From XYA12-FULL-58-9 sp001798605 (GTDB lineage: Bacteria; Myxococcota; XYA12-FULL-58-9), in assembly GCA_036736205.1 (NCBI GenBank), contig DAINMX010000003.1:15946-79945 (forward strand): 64,000 nt of DNA, given 5' to 3'. Below are positions 36,629-44,095 of the stretch, piece by piece. The notes beneath the pieces are model-generated. The model was not told the origin of the DNA. It ran no database searches and saw only the letters and a list, made by a program, of their open reading frames with translations. Each line of letters opens with the position of its first letter. Position 1 is the first letter of the stretch. The translations under genes were made by a program, and so were the position numbers.

Positions 36629-36870
36629 CGGTGGGTGGGACCTTCGAGCTGTTCGAGAAGCTCGCCGATATTGTCAACGGCCACTCCTTGTTTCTGACGC
36701 AACGGTCTTGCCTGCACTCGGAAAAGCCCCGTTGGAGTTGAGGCCCTTTTCGCATTGAGGCCACTGCGCAGGGTCTGATTGACCACGGTTTTAAAAGCAA
36801 GTCCCGTCACACGACATTGCTCCTTGAGCTTCGCTGCGATATCGGGGTCAAGGGTGAGAGTCGTTCTCAT
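36625..36870 (-). CDS. vapB: VapB-type ribbon-helix-helix antitoxin
   Basis: Antitoxin partner of the downstream VapC. The N-terminus MRTTLTLDPDIAAKLKEQC continues into VVNQTLRSGL, the ribbon-helix-helix DNA-binding fold; the C-terminal ~40 residues should wrap the toxin. The ATG at 36870 starts the RHH strand exactly; a GTG at 36885 would add five residues. The stop overlaps the vapC start. Such antitoxins repress their own operon, and a palindrome lies about 20 bases upstream of the start. Confidence 0.87.
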   Translation of the reverse strand: MRTTLTLDPDIAAKLKEQCRVTGLAFKTVVNQTLRSGLNAKRASTPTGLFRVQARPLRQKQGVAVDNIGELLEQLEGPTHR

Positions 36871-36886
36871 AGGACATGCTTGCACT

Positions 36887-36938
36887 GAGACATCAAGATG
36901 TCAATACGCAATCATCATGATGCTCAATCAGATGTCTC
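36887..36938. promoter_or_regulatory. Candidate VapB operator upstream of vapBC
   Basis: A perfect inverted repeat GACAT-caag-ATGTC occupies 36889-36902. A wider pair, GAGACAT at 36887-36893 and ATGTCTC at 36932-36938, has the same half-site. Its position just upstream of vapB fits an autorepressor site for a ribbon-helix-helix dimer pair. No clear -10/-35 is evident, so the promoter itself is not assigned. Confidence 0.45.
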
Positions 36939-37031
36939 TGCTTGGGCTACCATAACCGCGGTTCACCGCTCGAGAGACGCACTCGCATTGGAGGAGTCGA
37001 CGAGTCCGATTCGCACAACAACGCAAAAACC

Positions 37032-39161
37032 TCAGCGCACCGTAAAATGGGCCTCAGCAGCACCGTGGTTGTCAGCCTCGTCGACCACATGAAGGGTGAG
37101 AATGTGCTCGCCGGTCTCTAGGAGGCCGAGCCGCAACGTGAAGCTCTCACCAGGGCCATCGAGCACGCCATCGTCAGGAACAAGGGGGCGCAAGGTTCGG
37201 CCATCGAGAGAATACTCCGCTGTAATGAGCGGCCCCACCAGGTCGGCAACCACCGTACGCGCAGTCACACGTTTACCTACGACCGTAACATTCAACGCGT
37301 CGATTGACGGAGCGGTGTTGTCGACCAGCACCGCCGGGCTGTTGCGCGTGTCGTCGAGTTCTCTTCCGTCGGCGTTGGATGGCGCATCCGTTGCGCGGAC
37401 ACGGAACTGATAGTGACCGTCGGGTAGGCGAGACGAGTTGATGGTGTAGAATGGATCGTCAAGCTCGGCCTTCATCGATGTCCACTCAGACCGCCCCAAG
37501 GGTCGGAACGATAGGTCGTAGCGCAGCTCATCGCCGTTCGGGTCCTCCGCCAACCACCGCACCGTCAAGGCACCGGTCTCCTCCGTTTGTCGCGCGCGCG
37601 CGTTCTTGCCGTTCTTCTTATCGTCGTCATCGTCCTCGGCATCTTTGCTCGACTTATCGCCCAGGGAAATCGTCTTGGACTTCGGTGCCTCGTAGGGGAC
37701 GGCAAACAGAGCGAGCCCCTTGCTTAGAGCTACCACTTCCCGCACAAACGGCGGAAGGTTCTGCCGCTGGTAGGCGAGACGCACGCGATGCACAATGGGA
37801 GTCTGATCTCCTGCGCTCTCTAGGCTCACGCGCAGCTGAAAATATCGGCCATTGGTTGCCCGCAGAGGCCCATTCTCCGTTGCCTTGACCTCCTGCGACC
37901 AATCGGACCAGCTTTCGTCGGGCTCGGGGGTCTGCCCAGTCCGCAGAGCGGTTGTTACCGCCGTGCCCTTGGGCCAAGATCCGAACACACGCACATTGCC
38001 AAACTGCGCGTTGATTCCAGCATCAAATGGCAAAGTAAAGAACTCCCCTTTGGGCGCGTAGCCACCCGAAAGATGAGAAATCCTCCCACCCCCAGCCGCA
38101 ACCGCAGCCATGGCACCACGTGGCAATGGCACGAGATGGGTAATACGGCGGGAGGGGGACTGATAGAGCATGGATATGCGCCGCTCCTTGGGTTCGACGG
38201 CGTACAATCTGCCGCGGGGGTCATCACGGCCTGTGGCACCCGTTGCCACCACCACTTGGTCCTTGTCGTCGACCACCATTGCAAAGATCCCTTCGTCGCT
38301 AGAGCCGGCGATGATTTCAGCGCTGCCGTCCATGCCTACCGCGATCATCTGCGAGCTGACCTCTGGCCCCTTGCCCTTGCCTTTCTCCTCCGGTTCGGTC
38401 GCCAGCGCATCGGCCCCAGTGACCGCCGCAATGTAGACAGAGGTTTTACTCACGACGATCGCGGTGATCTCAGTATGAGTGCTGCCATAGAGTGCCCGGA
38501 AAGCCTTACCGTCCGCAGAGCGATACAGAGTGCCGCGCTCACCGCCGCCCACAAAAATCCCCAACGTTTTGTCGTAGACGATGCTGCGCAAATGCTTCTG
38601 CTCCGGCTCAAAGATGACGGTGCCGTTGCCCTTCGCATCGATGCGCACGACGGTACCCGGCTCCCCAGTCGCAGCAAAAAGGGTGTCCCCCGGCCCATCG
38701 GCCAACGCCCAGATATGCCCAGCATCAGCGGTATGGAATGTGGTGACCTTGCCCTTGGAATCGACGCAATAGATCTTCGCCGGTGCACCCGTGGCGACGA
38801 ACAACCCGCGGTCTGTATCAAGCAAGGCGGTGACCAATGTCTCCTCAGCGCGAAACAGCGTCCGCGTCTTGCCTGCCCGATCGATCGCAAAGACTTCGCC
38901 ATCGTCGACACGAGCCACCACGATATCGTTGCCACGGGCGGTCGCTGCACTGAAGGCGGCGGCGGCGTCGCTATACCGCTCGCGCACCGTGGGCGGCAAG
39001 ACGATAGTACCGTCCTCGGTGATCGCCGTGCTCTCAGGGTTGCCATCGAGAAACTGGCCAAAACCCTCGAGATTGTAAAAGCGGGCACCCTCCGCGTGCG
39101 CTCGCGGTGCCAAAAGGCCCGATCCCAAGGCCCCACATACCAACCATGTCCGTAGGTTCAT
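37032..39161 (-). CDS. Exported beta-propeller protein with Fn3-like C-terminus
   Basis: The ATG at 39161 has AAGGAAG upstream and a signal peptide (MNLRTWLVCGALGSGLLAPRAHA). Repeated strand units such as GLFVATGAPAKIYCVDSKGK, TLFAATGEPGTVVRIDAKGN and GIFVGGGERGTLYRSADGK show an NHL/SMP-30-type beta-propeller over about residues 60-390. An acidic and basic insertion (AEDDDDDKKNGKNARARQ) separates it from a C-terminal region of fibronectin-like strands (GALTVRWLAEDPNGDEL, DGHYQFRVRATDAP). An earlier ATG at 39176 overlaps the S55 peptidase stop, so translation is coupled to that gene. It may present or bind a substrate of the peptidase; that is inference. Confidence 0.8.
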   Translation of the reverse strand: MNLRTWLVCGALGSGLLAPRAHAEGARFYNLEGFGQFLDGNPESTAITEDGTIVLPPTVRERYSDAAAAFSAATARGNDIVVARVDDGEVFAIDRAGKTRTLFRAEETLVTALLDTDRGLFVATGAPAKIYCVDSKGKVTTFHTADAGHIWALADGPGDTLFAATGEPGTVVRIDAKGNGTVIFEPEQKHLRSIVYDKTLGIFVGGGERGTLYRSADGKAFRALYGSTHTEITAIVVSKTSVYIAAVTGADALATEPEEKGKGKGPEVSSQMIAVGMDGSAEIIAGSSDEGIFAMVVDDKDQVVVATGATGRDDPRGRLYAVEPKERRISMLYQSPSRRITHLVPLPRGAMAAVAAGGGRISHLSGGYAPKGEFFTLPFDAGINAQFGNVRVFGSWPKGTAVTTALRTGQTPEPDESWSDWSQEVKATENGPLRATNGRYFQLRVSLESAGDQTPIVHRVRLAYQRQNLPPFVREVVALSKGLALFAVPYEAPKSKTISLGDKSSKDAEDDDDDKKNGKNARARQTEETGALTVRWLAEDPNGDELRYDLSFRPLGRSEWTSMKAELDDPFYTINSSRLPDGHYQFRVRATDAPSNADGRELDDTRNSPAVLVDNTAPSIDALNVTVVGKRVTARTVVADLVGPLITAEYSLDGRTLRPLVPDDGVLDGPGESFTLRLGLLETGEHILTLHVVDEADNHGAAEAHFTVR

Positions 39162-39172
39162 CTTTGCTTCCT

Positions 39173-40897
39173 TCATCTCGACGAAACCGACACCGTAATC
39201 TTCGCTTGTCCGGATACAACACCTGGCCGCTCACGCGACTCCTCCCACGTAAGTCCACGACTTGTGCGTTCCTTTGTGGGATCGCTCGAGTGAATGGCCA
39301 CGGCTGAGGGCGGCAAAAACGGCAGCGCTACGACGCCCGAGCGCATGCCACTGCCCGATCGCACCGCCATCAGATACAAGCGCCCATCCACTCGACGACC
39401 GTTGAGCCAGTCACCAATTTGACCGAGCTCTGTCGGCAGCGGCTCCCCCGCAACTGTTTCAGCGAGGCTCTCAGCGCCCCCCACACCCGTCGCATAGAGT
39501 TCAACGCTCTGATCGGCCCACGATCCTGGGACCTCGAGAAGGAAACGCTCCACGTGATTGTCTCCATGGTGTCGGCGCAAACGAACCGCCACCTCCAAGA
39601 ATTCCCCAGGTTTGGGATTGGTACGGTCAACGTAGATCGCCTCGACCCACTCGTGAATGGGATCTTGGCGAAAGGATATCTCGAGATCCACCGCCATCCT
39701 GGGTGGAGGACCAAATGGAGTATCCCACAACACAGAAAACGCCTGGGCGACATCGATTGCAGCATAGACGAATAAGTTGGGATCCCGCTCGGCCGCGTAG
39801 ACCTCGCGAATCAACACCGGCTCGATGCCGTCAACTGTGATCTTGGCGTTGAGGTGGACGATACCGCGCACGCCCGTGTCGACACGGCCAGCGATGGCGC
39901 TCGCCATGCCAATCGCCAGAAAACGTGGTGTCAATTCTTGATCGCGAGCGATCTCCAGTTTGAAGGTTTCCTTGCCCTTCGCGGTCACCACGGTTCCCCG
40001 CACTGGCACCGTTGCGGGGACGCGTCCCAGCACGCCACCAATTGCCACAAGCCTGTCCTGAGTCACCTCGCCAACGATGGGGCCGATGTTGGCCATCTTG
40101 AAAGAGCGCATCGACGAGACCATCGTGTTGAGAATTGTCGCGCTGGCCATGGGTATCGATATCGCACCGGCACCAAAAAACGGGTGGCCGAAGGCGAGGA
40201 CCTCATTGCCCTCGACAACGGTGACCGTACCGGTGGCCGCAATGTCAATGTCGCCCGATACCAATACCGCAGAGACAGCTCCACCTGGCACCAATACGGT
40301 GGCTTCGCCACCACCGGCGGTACCGCCGGCGACAGGCTCAAAACCGAGGGTCTGGAGGTAAGGCGAGAAATAGTCGCGCACCGATGGCGGCACCCCACCG
40401 AGCGAAAGAGGCGCGGCAATGGGACGCGCACCCTCTGCCTGTTTGTGTGGCGGTGCGACACCGGCGCGCATCGCCTTCCAGTCTGCGTCCGCATCAGCAT
40501 CGACACTCAGTCGCCACGGACGTTTCTCCATCGGAAGCTCACGCACCTCTTGCATCGTGCCAATCGGTGTGATCCCAGCGATAGGCTCCTTGGCAAACAT
40601 GGCAAACGCATAGGCCAGCGCTCCCACCAGCTTGCCGTCGATGGAACATGGACTGCCACTCATACCCGCGACCACGCCAGTGAATTCGGCCTTCTCGCCC
40701 TCTAACCGCACCAGCACCACGTCACGGCCAGGTCCATGAAAATTCTTCATCAGACCTTTGACCACGAAGGGAAACGGCTCAACCGTATCACCCTCGAACA
40801 CTGTGAGGCACTCGCCCCTCTGCCCCCGCTCGATCTGCTCGAGTGGAAACGGCGGCGGCATCGACAACAACAACACTGACATAAGAAGAAAGCTCAT
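39173..40897 (-). CDS. SpoIVB-type S55 serine peptidase domain protein
   Basis: A 574-residue exported protein of the S55 (SpoIVB) peptidase family. A short hydrophobic N-terminus (MSFLLMSVLLLSMPPP) acts as signal. The catalytic serine is in VVAGMSGSPCSIDGKLVGAL, the same GMSGSP motif as in SpoIVB; the likely His is in MKNFHGPGRDVVLVRLEG. No PDZ domain is obvious before it. Later regions (NEVLAFGHPFFGAGAISIPM) match the extended family of deltaproteobacterial members, followed by C-terminal beta-sandwich-like domains. In spore formers SpoIVB signals across a membrane; there is no sporulation operon here. The stop overlaps the propeller gene. Confidence 0.87.
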   Translation of the reverse strand: MSFLLMSVLLLSMPPPFPLEQIERGQRGECLTVFEGDTVEPFPFVVKGLMKNFHGPGRDVVLVRLEGEKAEFTGVVAGMSGSPCSIDGKLVGALAYAFAMFAKEPIAGITPIGTMQEVRELPMEKRPWRLSVDADADADWKAMRAGVAPPHKQAEGARPIAAPLSLGGVPPSVRDYFSPYLQTLGFEPVAGGTAGGGEATVLVPGGAVSAVLVSGDIDIAATGTVTVVEGNEVLAFGHPFFGAGAISIPMASATILNTMVSSMRSFKMANIGPIVGEVTQDRLVAIGGVLGRVPATVPVRGTVVTAKGKETFKLEIARDQELTPRFLAIGMASAIAGRVDTGVRGIVHLNAKITVDGIEPVLIREVYAAERDPNLFVYAAIDVAQAFSVLWDTPFGPPPRMAVDLEISFRQDPIHEWVEAIYVDRTNPKPGEFLEVAVRLRRHHGDNHVERFLLEVPGSWADQSVELYATGVGGAESLAETVAGEPLPTELGQIGDWLNGRRVDGRLYLMAVRSGSGMRSGVVALPFLPPSAVAIHSSDPTKERTSRGLTWEESRERPGVVSGQAKITVSVSSR

Positions 40898-41033
40898 TGT
40901 CGCAACTCTACTCGAACAGTCTGCATCTCACCAGAATTCCCCACTTTTGCGGATCAGACGCGGCAAGGGGCAAATTTGGGATTTTTCCAGGTGATGCTGG
41001 CCAACGACCGTCATTCCTTGTTATGCACCTCGC

Positions 41034-41876
41034 ATGCTCGTTGTAACACTTCTCGTGAGTCTAACCGCCTCCCCAACCCTCGTCACCACCAGAGTGAAGG
41101 GCTCCATCGAAGCGAGCCTGATGCGTGAGGTCGGCGGTAACGGTGCCGCGTTGGCGGCACAAGTGGCACGGCTGTTGCGCTGGCGCGGTGACGTCATCCG
41201 CAACGTGCAGCCCAACGACAGTATCCGCCTCCTTTATGAAGAGATCGACCGCGGCCAGGGCGTGATCCCCGAGCTCGTGGCCATCGCGTATCGCGGCTCC
41301 GAAATTCAGCTCTTCGGCTATCGCTTCGCCGACGTCGATGGCATCCCACGGTACTTCGATCACAGCGGCGCCCTGGTGGAGCCATGGCTGCGTAATTCAC
41401 CGACCCCGTATGTTCAGATCACCGAGGTCGTGCAGCGCGGCCGTGGCAAACGCCGACACAAGGGCATCGATCTCAAGGCGGACGAAGGAACCGTGGTGTA
41501 TGTCCCCTTCGCCGGGCGCATCTCGCGCGTCAACTGGTCGACGCGCATCAATGGCAACTGCGTCGAGGTCATCTACGACAGCGGTACCTATGCCCGTTTC
41601 CTGCACCTGAGCGACGTCGCCGCCACCGCAATTCCCGGGCAGAGGGTCTTGGCAAACACGCAAATTGGCACCGTTGGCTCGACGGGCCGCTCCAGTGCAG
41701 CACACTTGCACTATGATTTGCGCGATCACGCGGACACAATTCTCGATCCATTCGCGGTGCACGGCACCGAGGTCAAGCGGGTGTCAGATGGCCGCCGCAC
41801 TCAATTTGACAAACAACGAACAGAGTTCAACCGAATGCTGCAAATCTCCGCGGAATCGGTATCTGCCATGAATTGA
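41034..41876 (+). CDS. M23 family metallopeptidase
   Basis: Envelope endopeptidase candidate acting on peptidoglycan cross-links. It begins with a weak signal (MLVVTLLVSLTASPTLVTT), followed by an N-terminal domain of the kind seen in opacity-associated or LysM-like M23 proteins. The LytM core is complete: HKGIDLKADEGT (first His and Asp), FLHLSDVAAT, and AAHLHYDLRDH (HxH). It lacks extra binding domains. It is divergently transcribed from the S55 peptidase gene across 136 bases, which may hold promoters for both. Confidence 0.9.
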   Translation: MLVVTLLVSLTASPTLVTTRVKGSIEASLMREVGGNGAALAAQVARLLRWRGDVIRNVQPNDSIRLLYEEIDRGQGVIPELVAIAYRGSEIQLFGYRFADVDGIPRYFDHSGALVEPWLRNSPTPYVQITEVVQRGRGKRRHKGIDLKADEGTVVYVPFAGRISRVNWSTRINGNCVEVIYDSGTYARFLHLSDVAATAIPGQRVLANTQIGTVGSTGRSSAAHLHYDLRDHADTILDPFAVHGTEVKRVSDGRRTQFDKQRTEFNRMLQISAESVSAMN

Positions 41877-41943
41877 CAAGGCACCAACAACCGCTGCCAA
41901 GAGTCCGCGACAACAACCTGCCCCGACCTCTGCCTGCCTGCCC

Positions 41944-42720
41944 TCACAGAACTATGTCCAGAAGGCGTTGCGCCGCCAATCGCAATGTCGGCGGCAGACT
42001 CTCGTCATCGCGCACTCCCACCAGGTCGCGACGTTTTAAGTAGGGCAATAGGTTAATGGCATACTTCTGCGCCAGATACGGATTCTTCACCAATGCCAAC
42101 TTGACCGTGTAACGCCGCAACCACTGCGCCGAATGAATCACCGCCTCGAGCGGTGCAGAATGGGTCGGACGGCGGGAACAGATGCCAAGGACAATCCGCT
42201 CGGTGATCCGCGGATTGTTGAGCAAGTTGCTGATGGTTCCGGGATCGGGATCCGTCGCCAGCCGGTTGATGGCATCTCCTTTGGCCGTACGCGCCTTTGC
42301 GCGGCGGTAACCGAGGGGCAACTCACGCAGCCGATGATCAAGTAGGCGATCGGCTTCTGGGCCTGGTTGGCCTCCCTCTGCTGCTTCCGCGAGTAGACAT
42401 TGAATCGCGGCGACGCAGCCCTCGGCGCGACCCGCCTCGAGCATGAGGTTGAGGTGGGAGCCCTCGAGATCCCGTGACAGGCACTGGGGCTCGACAAACG
42501 AGCGATAAACCAGCACACAGGCCGCATCCTTGGCGAGCACGCCACGAATAAGAACGTCTAGAGCCCACACCGCCTGCAGAGGCCCCATGACATCGAGCTC
42601 GCGACACAACGCCGCGCCACGCATCGGTGACTCTGAGAGTTTCGCCAAGCGTTGGATCAAACCTCGAGCGGTTTCTTGGTATTGCGCCTGCAACGGGCAG
42701 CTTGGGAGATTCGTTGCCAC
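41944..42720 (-). CDS. Uncharacterised helical-repeat-like protein
   Basis: A 258-residue soluble protein, nearly all helical. Segments such as GDAINRLATDPDPGTISNLLNN, RITERIVLGICSRRP and LRRYTVKLALVKNPYLAQKYAINLLPYLKRRDL look like HEAT- or leucine-rich variant-type helical pairs. Three Cys occur without a metal-motif spacing. No known family and no signal peptide. A longer opposite-frame reading at 42338-43171 on the same strand is a shadow. Confidence 0.6.
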   Translation of the reverse strand: MATNLPSCPLQAQYQETARGLIQRLAKLSESPMRGAALCRELDVMGPLQAVWALDVLIRGVLAKDAACVLVYRSFVEPQCLSRDLEGSHLNLMLEAGRAEGCVAAIQCLLAEAAEGGQPGPEADRLLDHRLRELPLGYRRAKARTAKGDAINRLATDPDPGTISNLLNNPRITERIVLGICSRRPTHSAPLEAVIHSAQWLRRYTVKLALVKNPYLAQKYAINLLPYLKRRDLVGVRDDESLPPTLRLAAQRLLDIVL

Positions 42721-42789
42721 GGTACCAGCCTACAAGGACGCAGGCCCGTGTTCCACCACGTCGCTGTATCGACTCCACCGGGTGGTTGA

Positions 42790-43572
42790 TCAACCGTTGT
42801 CGGAATCGGGTGTTTGCTTGCGCAACTCGGTGAGTCTGTCGCTCGCCGCGAGCGTCGCCGCCGCCATCGGTACCATGCGAATGATCGGTGGCAGACTCAG
42901 GAGGAACAGTCGCGCGTGCTTCTCTGCCGTTTCGTCCAGCGCATCTCTGTACGAGTCTCGACCAAGCGCTTGGTTGACACGCGCCGCCACCCAGCTCGCC
43001 AAGGACGTCAGCGCCGGCAGAAACAGCGACACCGTTGTTGGCAGTGTCGCAATGGCAGAAGAGATGACATTCAACCTGGTGATCAACATCGTCGCTCGCC
43101 GATGCGGCACGACGACGGGCATATTCACAACTTGACGGCCGTCCTTCATCCACACGTCGGCGGTAGCACAAATCTTGGCCTCGGGCATCATCGCGATGCC
43201 CCCCTTCGCCCTCTCATAGAGCCTGACGAAAGGTCGAGTCGCATTATGCAACCATGGGCGGTGTCTTCTCCCGTGGACTTCTTTGGCTTTCCCCGCCGCG
43301 GTGCGTTTGGCCGCCCTTTGTTCCTTTTTTGTTGCAGCCTTTTCCCCGGCCTTGCGAGCGACGCTCACCAGCCAATCTGCTGAGACGTCAAGCTTCTTGG
43401 TAAAGGCATCGGGTTTTCTGGTTAGGTCCCGTTGATATCGCGCAACCGCCAGTCCCAAATCGTTGATCGGCTGGCCGTCAATGGTCATCCTTTCGATTCG
43501 CTCGGCACCGCCGAGATCAGTGATCACCTTGCCGGCGGGAAGCAGCAACATGTAGGCACACTTCGCAGGCAC
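42790..43572 (-). CDS. Uncharacterised 260-residue protein
   Basis: No family recognised. The N-terminal ~50 residues are a small mixed domain (CAYMLLLPAGKVITDLGG, DGQPINDLGLAVARYQRDL). A Lys/Ala/Arg-rich patch (KKEQRAAKRTAAGKAKEVHG) follows, and the C-terminal half is hydrophobic (AIATLPTTVSLFLPALTSLASWVAARV, ARLFLLSLPPIIRMVPMAAATLAAS), possibly two membrane-associated helices. It could be a peripheral or integral membrane protein. The gene is separated by about 70 bases from both neighbours. Confidence 0.55.
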   Translation of the reverse strand: MPAKCAYMLLLPAGKVITDLGGAERIERMTIDGQPINDLGLAVARYQRDLTRKPDAFTKKLDVSADWLVSVARKAGEKAATKKEQRAAKRTAAGKAKEVHGRRHRPWLHNATRPFVRLYERAKGGIAMMPEAKICATADVWMKDGRQVVNMPVVVPHRRATMLITRLNVISSAIATLPTTVSLFLPALTSLASWVAARVNQALGRDSYRDALDETAEKHARLFLLSLPPIIRMVPMAAATLAASDRLTELRKQTPDSDNG

Positions 43573-43648
43573 AGAACCTCCAAGGTGGAACTCTTGCCAT
43601 GAGTATCGTCACAAGATCGCGGAGGTTGCCCAATTCCCGACTCGGTGG

Positions 43649-44044
43649 CTAAGGCGACACGTGAATGATGACCCGACGGTTGCGTGGGCCATCAAACTCG
43701 CACAGGTTGATCCCCTGCCAGGTTCCCAGCATCAATCGGCCTTTCTCGAACGGAATTTGTACTGACGGCCCAGTGAGCACCGCCTTCATGTGGGCAGCGG
43801 CGTTGTCCTCACCATGGCCATAGTTCCCCTCCCAGGGGCATAGCGCGTCCAGCGCTCGGGTGATGTCAACTTTGAGTGGCGGATCTGCGTTTTCTTGAAT
43901 GGCAATGCCGCACGTGGTGTGCGGGACGTATACCGTCACAACACCTTCGTCCAGACCGCTCTCGCTCACCGCCGCCTGCACTTCTCGGGAGATGTCGACC
44001 CAATCATCGCGACCACGAGAGCTGACTTGAATTGTCTTGTTCAT
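43649..44044 (-). CDS. YjbQ/UPF0047 family protein
   Basis: A 131-residue protein matching the YjbQ (UPF0047) family, which includes enzymes annotated as secondary thiamine-phosphate synthase. Conserved motifs: VTVYVPHTTCGIAIQENAD, NYGHGEDNAAAHMKA and LGTWQGINLCEFDGPRNRRV. Several His and Asp residues are placed for metal binding. No membrane segment or signal. The in vivo role of the family is not settled. It is 51 bases downstream of topA on the same strand and may be co-transcribed. Confidence 0.9.
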   Translation of the reverse strand: MNKTIQVSSRGRDDWVDISREVQAAVSESGLDEGVVTVYVPHTTCGIAIQENADPPLKVDITRALDALCPWEGNYGHGEDNAAAHMKAVLTGPSVQIPFEKGRLMLGTWQGINLCEFDGPRNRRVIIHVSP

Positions 44045-44095
44045 CGGTTGGGCTCCTGCTGATCGGGGGCGTACACATCCGATCGTGAGATAGGC

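Noticed and set aside
38073..39155. 360-residue frame opposite the propeller gene
   Set aside because: Antisense shadow; the propeller frame has a signal peptide, ribosome site and repeat structure.
42338..43171. 277-residue open frame on the minus strand
   Set aside because: It overlaps two better-supported genes in another frame, has a shadow-like Arg/Gly/Ser composition and no domain.
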